A stretch of DNA of 33,383 bases from contig NW_003120426.1 in assembly GCF_000003605.2 (NCBI RefSeq), forward strand, positions 259,311 to 292,693, read 5' to 3'. Position 1 is the stretch's first letter; every line of letters begins with the position of its first letter. Positions 21,763-33,069 of this stretch are shown here, in pieces. Both the position numbers and the translations under genes were made by a program. The DNA comes from Saccoglossus kowalevskii (taxonomy: Eukaryota > Hemichordata > Enteropneusta > Harrimaniidae). The notes beneath the pieces are model-generated. The model was not told the DNA's origin, searched no databases, and saw nothing but the letters and a program-made list of their open reading frames with translations.

Positions 21763-24700
21763 GTAGATTTATTGGTTCATCAACAAATTTTAGATTTTAT
21801 TTAGGAAATGTTAGGACTTAATTAGAATAACGTGGATTTCAGCCTCAATGGAGTAACTAATGCTTTGATATATGGTAGGTCTTTTGCCATATACAGTGTA
21901 GACTGTGTTGTACACCATTATTGTTATCTACCATAAGTAATATCTAGTCTTATTATTATGCATAAATGTTATTTATCACGCACTGCTGTAGATAAACATT
22001 AATCCAGAGCTATAATATGTCGGTCATATATGTTCATGTGATCTCAATAAAAGTCCTGCATCTAAATATTAGTTTTACAACATTAGGTTTCAAAAAAATT
22101 ATTTCGAAAATTGCAAATAAAGACAGATAATTTAGTCTGTAAATTTTTAGTGATATATATATTAATGCATTTTTGTTTACAAAAATAAAGTAACTCTTAC
22201 CATCTAAATATTAAAACCATAGAAATTATAACAAAATAAAACAATCACGGGATATCCCTGATGTTGTGATGAGCCCAGTATTTGTTCCTATAATGAATGT
22301 AGTGGAAACCTAAAATATTTATTGCCAGATAGACAATTACATACTACAAATAACATCAGTCGTCTTGATACCTGTCATGGTCATTGATTCATTGTCATAA
22401 TCAATTATGACTACTTTGCAAAGCTTCTCCTCTGCCTCGTCCAAATATTTTAAATATTCAAGTTATGATGTATCTGACGAGTTTGTGTTTGTACACAGAC
22501 ATTGTTTGCATTTGCTGCAAATCAAGAAAAATAACGGAGGTCAATGAAAGGTCGTGTTTCATCCATTCTAGAAGAGTTGATATTGTCGAAGGGTACTGCT
22601 TGTAATTGTATCCATACATGCTTATTACTACCCCGAGGTAAAGGAAGACATATGTGATGTACATCTATGTCTTGGTAATATATAAACATGTTTTTATAAT
22701 TTTATTGCAGAAAAAAATACTATTTAGTAAGTCGCTTTCATGGTTTGAATTTTACATTGACATAATAGACACTACACCCTCGGCAATAAGTTATTAGGCT
22801 TTATCACTTTCATCTACATCAAAGCAGCCAATATTCAAATGTTTCGGAAATTCCGATATATAGGGGGCTGATTATGTCAACATCACAATACGGAGTATAT
22901 TTGTTCTTCAATTTGTAAAAGTACATAAAAACGTCGCATGAACACTAAAGTTAAACATGTGTTGTAGCATTTGCAACAATAATCAGATAACATAGACTCT
23001 TAGAAAGTGGTCAAAAAGCCGATTCCATTTTAATTTAACTCTGAAATGGCTGCCAAACCGATGTCAATTCTCAGTACCTCGAATAAGAAAATGCGCGCAT
23101 ATTTGGAGCGTTCTCTATGTGTTTCACGGATTGCTCATTGTTGCCTCACTGGAAATATGTTGACAACTTGACCTTTTTGAACAAGTCATTTTGTGTTGTC
23201 CTTTCTGCATTTTAATCACTGGTAGTAACGATATATTGTATTCCATTTTCTGCTAGGAGAGATATCTCAGTGTTATCTCAGAAACTGTAAGAAAAATGTC
23301 AATGGTCTAATGAAATGACATAAATAGGTTCTGGTCAAGCATTAAACTGGTTTCCAGTAGAAGTTCTTTGTTGACCACTTACCTTCAAGTAGCTAGAAAC
23401 ACAAAAATAGGGAAAAAAAATTGAAATTTATGGATAATTAAAACCATTTGACATAAAGAGGGCGTCCTAAAACAGTCGTAAAATGTCGGACAAACGAGAT
23501 TGTCTACTGAGTGCATGGGCATATGGCTAATTAAAAGTGTGCTAGCGCATAATGTTATAACGGTAATTTAATGTCAATCATAATTCCGATAGTCGTTTGC
23601 CATATAGTAGAAACGAACAAAATCAAGTTATTCTCACGTTTCGTAGTAAAAAGGTGTCATAGACCCAATGAAAAGTTTACAATTGTATTTCATTGATCCT
23701 GTGCACCTCGTCGAAGAAGCCAGGGTACAGTAACAGGCGAATGCAAGAAAGTTTTGTCTGAGGACAGTTTTCAGTCAGCAATGAGATGATTATGTACTTG
23801 CATTATATAGCAGAAAGCAACTGGTTCATTGTCTAGGTACGAATATTGTCACAATAAGTTGCAAAGGTTTATCTACTTGAAATGGGTATTTTTTTGTTTA
23901 AGTTTTAGTTCTTATCGAAGGGGTCTACGAGCTGGGCCACAGATTTAGATCAAGGTAAGACACCAGTTATGGCTTTTTAATCATAATTGCATTGGAACCC
24001 CTACTTAACAGTTAATGTAACTGGCCGCCAACAATTCTGCTTTCGTTGTGTTTGGAAACGAGGTCACGACCACAACAGGGCTCACAATTTTGCGTAATGT
24101 ATTTGTTCAATGTTGTGTCATGGCTTCCTGATCGCAACTACTTTGGAGCCCTCACTGCACATTAAAATAAGTTGTTTTCCCTAGAATTGTTTGCCTGTTG
24201 CATACCATCACATTGTTTATTTTCTCAACGTCTTGCAGCAGGTTGTCTTCTCGGCAATAAGCAATTTGTATCTTTTCGGTTGTACACATGTTCTTTGAAT
24301 ATGTGCTCACGTTGTTGTGGTCAGCAACCCTAGTTACAGCTACAGACATTATTGTGGGTATTTAGTTTCAATATTGTAAAGTAAAACAAATGGTTGTATG
24401 TAATTAGTTTAATATACGACCATCCCATCTTCCAACTATAACACTCCAACTGTTAACACTCGCTTTTAATCATGTAGATGTAATACAGGCGACATTACTG
24501 AAAGGCGCCACCTATATCAATACAATCATTCGAAGATTGCACTACAATTCTTGCGTTTGATTAACGTGTTTTCTGCTAATAATATATTTGTTGTCTGCCA
24601 AATCGTTGTTTTGCCCCCACAAACATGTGTTATTATTTATTATCTTTAGTTAGTCACAGTATATTCCCATATTCCAGAAAGTTCCATAATCCGATGCGGA

Positions 24701-25745
24701 TTATGAATAGAGGTGCTTTTATTGGACTTTTATGGATTTCAAAGAGGACGCACTGGCATACCCATTATTTAATTTGAACTCAATAGATGTGTAGGAATAT
24801 CTGCAAAATACAAATGAACATATAACAATAACAATTTCCTTAAAACTATTTCGTTGTATGATTTTTTGTTGAGATTATATGCACATGTGTATTGCAGTCA
24901 TGCATTTCATAACAAACGGTCAATAACTTTTACAATCTATTTCATTTGAAAATACATTGTTCCCTATATCATTACGATTTTCGGGCAAAAAAGTTTATAG
25001 GAATCACTGAAGGCTTTCAAAAGTATGGGAATGTCAAAAAAATACATCTATGAAAATAGTCATAACTCAGATAAAAAATATATTCAGTTACATTTATGTT
25101 ATTAAGAGAATATGAATAAATATTTGGTAGTTACTGGATCTTTAATTTGGAAAGTATGTGGAATTGTTTAATTTGCACGGCATGAAATCACGTGTTTCCG
25201 GTCCGCTTACATAATGGTTACATGGCGGTTATGCAGTAAAACCGTGAGTAACCGTCGCGTAACCGTCGGACTATGGGGATGGTTCATCCGTCGCGTAACC
25301 GTCAGCCGGAAATGCTATGTTTGTCGTCCATTCAGTTCAACGTGAATCAACGATAATTTCTGAAATTACGCAGATTTCCGTTCAACGTTTATAACGTATA
25401 CTTTTAAATAACCCCTGATTAAGTTGGACGTGAGAAACGTAAACGCAGAAATATACGACAATTTACGTTGAAAATGAAACGGCATATACAGCTGGGTAAC
25501 CGATCATTCCGTTAACGGTTTCCGGCGTATTCTTGTGTTATCCACGTCATGTACACAGAGTACGCCCATTGTAAATTACATTTATTTTTACGTTTTCCGG
25601 GAACTACCTTATAATATTTATCCGTACATGGTGTATGTACAATTTAAAATGTGTATTAACTATAATTTTAAGTGGATCGTTGTCAATACATGTAAAAATA
25701 AAATTTGTATATAGCGCCCTTGTAGAGATTGCTCGCTAAGTACAA
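21763..25745. other. No supported gene over 4 kb
   Basis: I find no exon chain, RNA gene or complete element. Frames such as 22458-22664 and 24152-24349 (minus) have no recognisable motif. The only local structure noted is a GC-richer patch at 25190-25320 with a 16-bp direct repeat, listed separately. Confidence 0.55.
25252..25303. repeat. 16-bp direct repeat in a GC-rich patch
   Basis: CCGTCGCGTAACCGTC occurs at 25252-25267 and 25288-25303. The flanks TTCCGGTCCGCTTAC (about 25196) and GTAACCGTCAGCCGGAA (about 25296) are partly inverse to each other, so the patch can fold. Its composition differs sharply from the surrounding AT-rich DNA. It may be the core of a small fold-back repeat. Confidence 0.5.
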
Positions 25746-25753
25746 TTACTCAC

Positions 25754-25982
25754 GCGTCATGAGCCCGCCATCAACGACAAACACAGTCGAGGCTTGAAGA
25801 TTGATGTACCACCAGACGTGTTTTGGCTCCAATACATCACGCTTCTTGTACGTCTTTGTTGGATCAATTTTGTCGCATTTCAAAAATCTAAAAAGTCTAG
25901 TTGGGCTATGATAGAACGAAGCTCCGTCATATTTTACATTTTGGAAAAAAAACGTGTAAGGGCTGCACTTGAACTCAGCCAA
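25754..25982 (-). CDS. Candidate orphan coding exon, unknown
   Basis: This minus-strand frame reads like real protein in its second half (FLKCDKIDPTKTYKKRDVLE, then EPKHVWWYINLQASTVFVV). It uses G/C-ending codons unlike the AT-rich surroundings and runs straight into a strong splice donor (GTGAGTAA, first base at 25753). The frame begins after a TGA without an ATG, and an acceptor could lie inside it, for example the TTTTTAG before FLKCDK. I recognise no family. It could be an internal exon of a host gene continuing to the left, or a remnant of an inserted element. Confidence 0.35.
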
Positions 25983-26018
25983 AACAGTTCACACTTGTTT
26001 GTTAATACATTGTTTCTA

Positions 26019-28050
26019 TAGTCCGGGAGCCAATTCTCAAAAGGGGCCTAGAAAATGAGTTCATTTACCCCATCTACTGGCAAAGGTTTGACTATTTTAT
26101 CTGATAGTACTACCCTTGGAGGGTATCACCTGGGTGGCAGTAAAACTGTTAGGGTGGGCATAAGGTAGCAGCAGGGTATATTATAAAGGGGGCTATATTC
26201 ACAAATATACGTTTTCATAAGTTTTCTGCCGATTCTTTAAAGTCTAAATATAACACACTTATAAAGTTAAACTTAATTTTTTTTCAAAATAAACTTTTAT
26301 AACTACAACTTCAAAATCAAATAAAAACAGCTGTGTATCTTCGATAGCATCCTCAATGGAATTTTGCTTCAAGTGCAATTAGATCAACACCTAATATTCT
26401 TTGAACCATAATGTAATCTTTTCTGTATTGAGCAGAATTTAAGAGCGTTTTGTGGACTTGTGTTGTCAAGACCTGTGATGTTTCCCGCCCTTGTTTACAT
26501 TTTGTTTGTTGGCAAACTAGACATAATGACCAATTTGTCACAGTACGTGAACTTTTGGTTTGCAACCCTATATATTTAGATGGTCCAGCCTGGACTTCTG
26601 AACTAGCTCCACTTAAGTGAGAGACATTTCTACTGCTTGTATAACTAGCATAGCAAGCTTTGTGCCATTTTACATTCCTCACTGAGAATAATTTATTGAA
26701 ACTCTCTGGTTCAATACGTTGAAATGTTTCGTCATTTCTAATTCTAGGGACTTCTAAGAACTTGGATATCGACTTAAAACTCCCAATCTGCAGATTTTGT
26801 CCTTTTAGGTCCTTTTGGCATTTCACACATTTGCTAAACCTAGTAGATTGTCTAGTTCGTTTTGCCTTTAGCTTCATTCCTGGACTTGTTGTGACATCCT
26901 GGTCCATCTTACCTGCTTTTGTTCTGCTCTACAGCTGCCTATAAAATACTTGCTTATAACTTACTTGAATCTACTCTATAATAGCCTGCAAAAATTAATA
27001 CATGGAATATTATATGTAATTTGTAATTACAATAATTGCCATTAATGTTTGCAAATGAATATTAAGCAATGATATGACAGCTCGGTCTTACCTTTAAAAA
27101 AGATTATATAATAGATTTGTTCGATAATTGCACCGCACCACTAATAGGGAAATCATTTTCACCTGAAAACAGTGTATTACAAATCTATCGTAACATAAAT
27201 ATTGCATGTAAACTAAACTAAATTTACCTGAATTACTACAAATGAATATGTGGTCCAATTGGCTGCTAATTGCTATCTACTTCCATAAAAAATTTCGAAA
27301 TAGAGTATCTTGTTTGATAATTACAATGGACCACTGAAAGGAATTGTGTCATCTAAAAAACAAAAACATTACCAATGAATTATATGATGAACAATAAAAG
27401 CATTTAAGATGTCTGCACTTGACCGATGCAATCAAGAACTTGACAGAATGTGATTGTCGACTATTGAATGTATTTATTCAGTAGAACAAGACACATTACT
27501 CGAATGATATTTACTTAAAATTAATAATTTAATTTTACTCAAAAAATAATAAAGTGTTTGATAAACTTGGAGAAATTTTCTTCTCTTGTTGAACTGAGGA
27601 ATGGAATTGTTAGCAGTAGTTATAAAATAAAATATAATCATCCTCAAAAAATTATGGAAAATGTTAATGTTGGTAAAAATGCAGTTTTTAATGTGTATTT
27701 CCCCTCATTTTTGGGTAAATAAGCGTAGTCTTTTACCATGGTAACGACAATATTATATTTATTTTAATCGATATAAATATTCCTGCTTATGATCTTCAGT
27801 TTAACAACACACATAACCTACAATAATCAGTAACACATTTGAATCCTTGAAAATAATAAATATATTATTTAATCCGTCCTAGATAGGGGTCAATGGTGGG
27901 TCATAAGAGGATCTATAGGCCTTATGCCCAATTGGACAGTTATACCTGTACAATAATGTGCAAGGTCCATACTACACTTTCGCACCATCAAACCTTTGCC
28001 AGTTGGCGGGGAGAACGGAAATAAATTTTGGGTCGCTGGCTCCCGGACTA
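26019..28050. mobile_element. 2.03-kb DNA transposon with 130-150 bp terminal inverted repeats
   Basis: The ends are TAGTCCGGGAGCC (26019-26031) and GGCTCCCGGACTA (28038-28050). Inward similarity continues in order: TCAAACCTTTGCCAGT (about 27988, inverse at about 26075), a GGGG-containing block, and CCTTATGCCCA (about 27920, inverse at about 26156). The arms are therefore about 148 and 133 bp, with many differences between anchors. CTA flanks both ends and could be a 3-bp target duplication. Inside, only a truncated minus-strand ORF (26353-26907) is recognisable; 26910-27900 shows nothing. The superfamily is not identified. Confidence 0.75.
26323..26907 (-). pseudogene. N-terminal fragment of multicopy zinc-binding transposon-like ORF
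   Basis: A 184-codon frame from ATG 26907 has two metal-binding modules: CVKCQKDLKG with WHKACYASYTSSRNV (residues about 27-93), and SLCLVCQQTKCK with GVDLIALEAKFH (about 126-184). TGA at 26355-26353 interrupts it, but the same frame continues with GCYRRYT, the expected Cys-containing end of the second module. The stop is therefore a later mutation (for example CGA to TGA). Everything C-terminal of this in full-length relatives is missing before the TIR. It belongs, from memory, to the same broad superfamily as the ORF at 17205-20429. The role of the full protein is unknown. Confidence 0.7.
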
Positions 28051-29611
28051 CTAATCATGTGTGTTACTTCTACAACAAAAGGGGTGTTACCACTGTGGCA
28101 CCAAGTGATATTTGTTTTGTCTGATGTGACCGAACTAATAAACATACTGTTGATTATCATAATAACAAAAGGAATCAATTCCAATATGTCAATTATTGTT
28201 TTCATCATATGTGTATCGTTTTCCATGTTTGGGTCAACTAACAGATCGACGAATGACTGCGTGATTTCTGCACGAGCCGAGTGGGTCCCGACGTGGGTCC
28301 CTCCAAACGTAAACCCGGTACTTTAATTCCCTCCAAACATGAAGGCTTGAAAATGTCGGCACGTGCCGAGATCCCGCAATGTGCACGTAACAATTGCGGA
28401 TGCTGATGTTGAAAAAACTGTATACTGGTATACGTACAATTCGTCCTGGTTGATTACGGCTCAAGTAAATACAATACTAGTACATTGGTCTTTACGTCCC
28501 TGGAATAAATTATATTCTAGTGAAGAGGGAGTTTGATTAAATGGAGGGACTGTGGTTAAATGCATAAGACTCAATTCACACACCAATAGGTGTCATTCTT
28601 CAGTTAAGCAATACAATGTTACAGACTTCAGTCGAATACTGGTGGAAGTTGTATCCAAATAAGCGATATGATGACAGAATTGGTTCGGTGCCAGTCGGTA
28701 ATGTGCTGATAATAGTTATTATTATGATCTCGTTGACGCGTTTGAGCCAAATAGTGGAGTATTACCGAATCCAAGTCGCCGCATCGTCGTACGCCATGGC
28801 CTCGCCCAAGCCTACACAGATTACGCCAAGCCTACACAGATTTATTTTGTTGAGTCTCGAAGCGAAAATAAACCCTGGCGGCGAGAATGAGTCGGCGACA
28901 ATAGTGTACAATAGCTAGCATTATGTTTTCCGCATTCCGTAGTCGGACAACCGGAATGCATTGTTCCATACAATTACAACATAGCAACCGGTTTCACGTC
29001 GCGAAAAATTCATTTTCAGTATATATGCAGTCTTCTATAAAATTATTCTTTTTTTTTGGAAATTCTTTCCCCTGTTAACCGAGTCGAGCCAAACGTTCGG
29101 CTCTGATCGAACTGAATCGAACCCTGGCAGATCTTGGCTCGCATTCGGCTCACGACCGTATGAACGCATTGGAGATAATCTCCTGCTAATCCGTGGGAGG
29201 AGAAGTAGTAATGCGCGCTATGCTTGTGGAGTGTAACCGATGGCGTCATAGCATCTTTGAATCTTCATAGATTTACATTGTCTTCCGTTTTGCGCCTGTG
29301 AATATATGCCATTATATACAGCTTATTTCGAGATTATTTACATGTAATTCAAAAGATATGTTCATTTAATTGACATAAAAAATCAAGATTTCAATTTCAG
29401 ACCGTCACAGCCAGCACTTTTCATTGTCGCAGTGCCAGAGGTTGTTTTAGAACCGGTGACGTGTTACGGTGACACTGTACAAAAAGTTTTCACCCTGTGA
29501 AATGCGTCCCTGTATCTAAAACAAACGATCACAGTCGTCATAATTGTGTTGTTTAATATTTTAAGTTTTCCCCAATATAGATTATTTTGTATAGAAGCAG
29601 CAGCAGACGTA
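28051..29611. other. No supported gene; small repeats and a palindrome
   Basis: A perfect 14-bp palindrome, TCGGCACGTGCCGA, lies at 28356-28369, around a CACGTG E-box. A 20-bp unit (CGCCAAGCCTACACAGATT-like) is tandemly duplicated at 28803-28842. A 100-codon plus-strand frame (28616-28918) has one hydrophobic stretch (VLIIVIIMISL) but no known motif; I do not call it. The rest shows nothing recognisable. Confidence 0.5.
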
Positions 29612-30012
29612 GACCAAGATGGTCGTCGAATATCGCTCGAAGGGTGGACAGACAGGCTCCGGACGTTTCAGCTCCGGACGATTCGGCTCGGACGTTTTGT
29701 CTCCGGACGTTTCGGCCCCGGACGTTTCGGTCTATGTAGAGTTCGATGATTTTAGCCATGGAGTGAAAATATTCTAAATGAAAGTATAAGGAAATATGTC
29801 TTACAATTAATGACGATGTGTAACTTGTAACGCTAATTTCACTTACTCGCAGAGTACTAGAGATCGTTTATTTTATAGAAGAGAGCCACGGGCTGAAACG
29901 TCCGCCCTGGCCGAAACTCTTGGCCGAAACGTCCGAGCCGAAACGTCTGGGGTCGAAACGTCCGGAGCCTGTCTGTCCATCCTTCGAGCGATATTCGACG
30001 ACCATCTTGGTC
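29612..30012. repeat. Fold-back repeat with near-identical 58-bp arms and GAAACGTCC minisatellite
   Basis: The segment 29612-29669 is the reverse complement of 29955-30012 with one mismatch in 58 bp. Towards the centre both arms continue into irregular repeats of a CCGGACGTTTCGGC-like word, spaced about 15-20 bp. The central spacer is about 29735-29885. The arrangement is that of a fold-back element or hairpin MITE. No ORF of substance is associated with it. Confidence 0.85.
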
Positions 30013-30413
30013 GGGGAAGAAAATGTCCAGGGCCAAAAACATCCGGCATTCGCTCGAAGAAAACGACTGTTCAAAGTTTTTTTTTTTAATATTGATGCCT
30101 ACAATTTTGAAGAACCGTTGATTTATATCTTAGTAATAACTGAATCATTTTGGTGTAGTCGGATTCCGATATTTTTTTCAGAAAAATCACTGAATTTAAA
30201 TAGCTCTCTGATTTAGAGCATATACAATTTGCTCATGTAATATCAAGATGCGATTTGAACGACCAAAGTCGATGATATAGTGAGAGTATCTGATATTAAC
30301 AACCCTTCCAAACACACTTTTCCGACTTGAACTATTGTTTTATAAATATTAATATTAAGGTGGAAGTTCAAAAAAGTTCCCAATGCTGTTTTAATGGCTG
30401 TTCTGTTAATTTT

Positions 30414-30629
30414 TTATTTGTGTTTTTCGATCAAACTTAGATCGTGTTTTAACATATAAACTGCGTTAGATACGTTTTTTGCGGACCTGACAGAATGGAT
30501 GGCTGCGTCGATGTCTCTGTTTCCGTAACCTCCTTTGATGCATTCAACAGCAACATTCTCTGTTCCCTCTTGAAATATATCATTCCAATCGATATCCAAA
30601 TCGACAAAATTCCCATTGTTTTTCCACAT
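30414..30629 (-). CDS. Candidate small ORF, unknown
   Basis: A 71-codon frame from ATG 30629 to TAA is hydrophilic and balanced in composition (DIDWNDIFQEGTENVAVECI, then DIDAAIHSVRSAKNVSNA), more so than chance frames in this AT-rich DNA. I see no domain, signal peptide or splice partner. It may be a fragment of a retrocopied or inserted gene. The region between it and the fold-back (30013-30413) holds nothing else I recognise. Confidence 0.25.
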   Translation of the reverse strand: MWKNNGNFVDLDIDWNDIFQEGTENVAVECIKGGYGNRDIDAAIHSVRSAKNVSNAVYMLKHDLSLIEKHK

Positions 30630-30691
30630 TTGGGTAAATAATGTACCGTCTCTCGCGTTGTGCCAACAATCGAAACGAAGTGGTTACGCAT

Positions 30692-31374
30692 GCGTAATGT
30701 TGTTTTATTTGCGACGAATAATTAGAATGCACTGTTTACACGTAATTTTAGTTGGTATCTAACATCTTGCCGTTTAGCGTCCTCACCCCACAGCTTTACC
30801 CTAATGTGATACTAAGTGAAACGTATATTTTTACTGTCGCATTTTACAAAAGTCGAAACTGGATTTATCATGGACTAGGTACAACACAACGCTGTGACAA
30901 CTGAGTGATCAGCGACATCTTTTTGAACGATGTTACAATGGTGAATTAGTTTATTTGAAATGAAGTGAATATGAATATGCATTCTATTAACAACGTGTTT
31001 GAATTATGTGCGGCAATGGGCAATGACCTTCAGAGTTCACGCACCAATATCTAAATAAATTCGCCTAACTGTTTTAATAAACATGTCGCATGTGAAACGC
31101 AGGAGACATTTTAGTTCCCCCATTTCATGTTTACCGATCTTTAACTTTTTAGAATAAATGATATCTACCGATGTCAAATCAACCAAGAGGCTCGAATCCG
31201 GAAGGCTTGGCTATTTTAAACTTCGTAAATAGCATTGTTGTCAAGCGGCGACTTTGATCAAGTGTAATGAACGTAAGCGAAATGAATGGACGACTGACGG
31301 AAGTTATAAATACATGCACAAAATACAAGCATATACCAACACATGTAAAGATACGTGCGAATTTTAAATATTGA
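30692..31374. other. No supported gene
   Basis: No exon, RNA gene or complete repeat is recognisable between the candidate small ORF and the single-arm repeat copy. Confidence 0.5.
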
Positions 31375-31446
31375 AGATCGTTTATTTTGCAGAAGAGAAC
31401 CAAGGACCGAAATGTCTGTCCTGGTCGAAACCCTTGGCCGAAATGT
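31375..31446. repeat. Third, single-arm copy of the fold-back repeat
   Basis: This segment matches 29861-29936 with about one change in six. It shares AGATCGTTTATTTT, AGAAGAG, and the GAAA.GTC / CCTTGGCCGAAA words. It lies alone, without an inverted partner nearby, so it is an older or truncated copy about 1.4 kb from the intact fold-back. Confidence 0.7.
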
Positions 31447-31803
31447 ACGTCCACCGGATAGTATACATGTTCGATTTGTGGTTATTCTTCCAGACGGACC
31501 GGAACAGGAAATCACGTGACGCGCCTAGTAACTGCCTGACAACCGTTTGCTTGGGGGAAAACATGGACTCAGGAAGTGTACCGATCGCGTAGATTTCAAT
31601 GCGTCCTCACGCGCTGGACAGTTTCCTGCCAGGTATTCTGGAACTTTTATAGTGTTCGGGGGAGGACAAAAATCGTTAAAAATCTTGTTTTATTTAAATG
31701 AACGAGAATTGTTAACAACTATGAGTGTTGTTGATCTTTCGTAAAATCGTTCAACTAACTCCTTTTGGAGTAGAATAACTCATCAGTTTAGTTTGTCTGC
31801 AAG

Positions 31804-33015
31804 ATGCCTAAAAACTGTTGTGTGCCTGGCTGCACAACAAACAAAATAAAAAATAAAAATACTTCTTTTTATATAATTCCAACAGAGCCAGGGAGAAGGA
31901 AAAAGTGGCTGCAAGCTATCTCAAGAGCTAAACTAAAAGCAAATGGAGAAGCTGACAAAGGAAAGGCATGGTCACCAAGATCGTATCATGTGTATGTTTG
32001 TTCTGGACATTTTATAACTGGTAAGTATATTTTCATCTTATTGGCCAATAATTTAGTCTTTGCTTATTTGAATGTTTTGCTTAATGCTTATTTAGACTTT
32101 TTACTATATTTAATTGCAGGTGAAAAGAGTAATGACTTACACCATCCAGACTGCACACCATCCAAATTTCCACAAAACCCATCAACTATAAGTGCAGATT
32201 TGTCAAAAATGAAAAGGTATGACAGGGTGAAAAGAAGAAGGCAAAATGAAGATCTGCTAGTTAAGGGTAAATAGTAAATGACAATGTTTCTCTTATTTTT
32301 ATTTAAAATATTTTTAATTCAAATTTTATAATGTTTTGAAAAAACTCTAATACATGCATCTACTTATTACATTAAAATAAGTCATCAAGAAATTTTACTT
32401 AAATACCTACCACTTCCTCCCAGTTTGATCGTCTGTCAAAAAGGACAATCTTAACCATTGAAAATGCGTCACTTATCTATTTCTTTTGTGTGTTTTTTTC
32501 AGACAAACCATTGTTGACTGCTTCGAAATCTTTATTGATGTTGGCTAGGGCCCAATGCTACAGCAGCTATAAAAAGCACACAACAGTTAAAGTTTGTATC
32601 TCCTGTAATCCGTTGGGGCATATTAATTTTCTTTCTAGAGCTAGGGGGAGCAGAGTTTCTGATGTACATCTTGTACGAGAATGTGGTTTTATTAGCCCAA
32701 AATACCACTCGCCAGATGACAAGATTTTAGCTGATCGGGGTTTCACAGAAGGGAAAAAGACAACTTTCTGCCCAAGAAGTTGAAGAATGAAGAAAAATTT
32801 CATCTGTGAGAATTCACATTGAGAGAGTAATTGGGCAACTAAAAAAAAGGTACACCATACTTCAGGGTCCCCTTCCGATTCGGTGTGTAAAGAAAATCAG
32901 TGATGAAACCATGGACGCGGAATTGGCCAACATAGACAAATTATCAGGGTATGTGCCTCGCTGTGCAACATGGGCGAAAGTATTGTATATAGAGATTTTG
33001 AGGAATAAAGTATAA
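31804..33015 (+). pseudogene. Decayed THAP + DDE_Tnp_4 transposase (PIF/Harbinger or ISL2EU-like)
   Basis: Exon 1 (31804-32020) and exon 2 (32120-32266) join across a 99-bp GTAAGT...AG intron. They encode a THAP C2CH zinc finger: CCVPGC (C-x3-C), a Trp at KKWLQAI, then VCSGHF and the closing PSKFP. An acceptor ending at 32502 leads into the DDE domain. DDE_Tnp_4 landmarks are readable but lie in different frames: VDCFEIFI with the first Asp (32516), LARAQCYSSYKKHTTVKV, LADRGF with the second Asp, and RIHIERVIGQLKKRYTILQG with the third acidic residue. Frame breaks lie near 32545 and in the A run near 32757, and an in-frame TGA follows QEVEE at 32788-32790. The helical region usually found between THAP and DDE is missing. 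It would have cut and pasted its element; this copy cannot. Confidence 0.82.
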
Positions 33016-33069
33016 ATTAAAGTCATAACAACTATGTGTATTTATTTTAATTTATTGAAAATAAAACAA

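Noticed and set aside
27958-28326. 122-codon plus-strand ORF
   Set aside because: It overlaps the right terminal inverted repeat of the 26019-28050 element and crosses its boundary.
29546-30042. ORFs rich in GRFG/TFRP-type repeats on both strands
   Set aside because: These are translations of the GAAACGTCC minisatellite inside the fold-back repeat, not protein genes.
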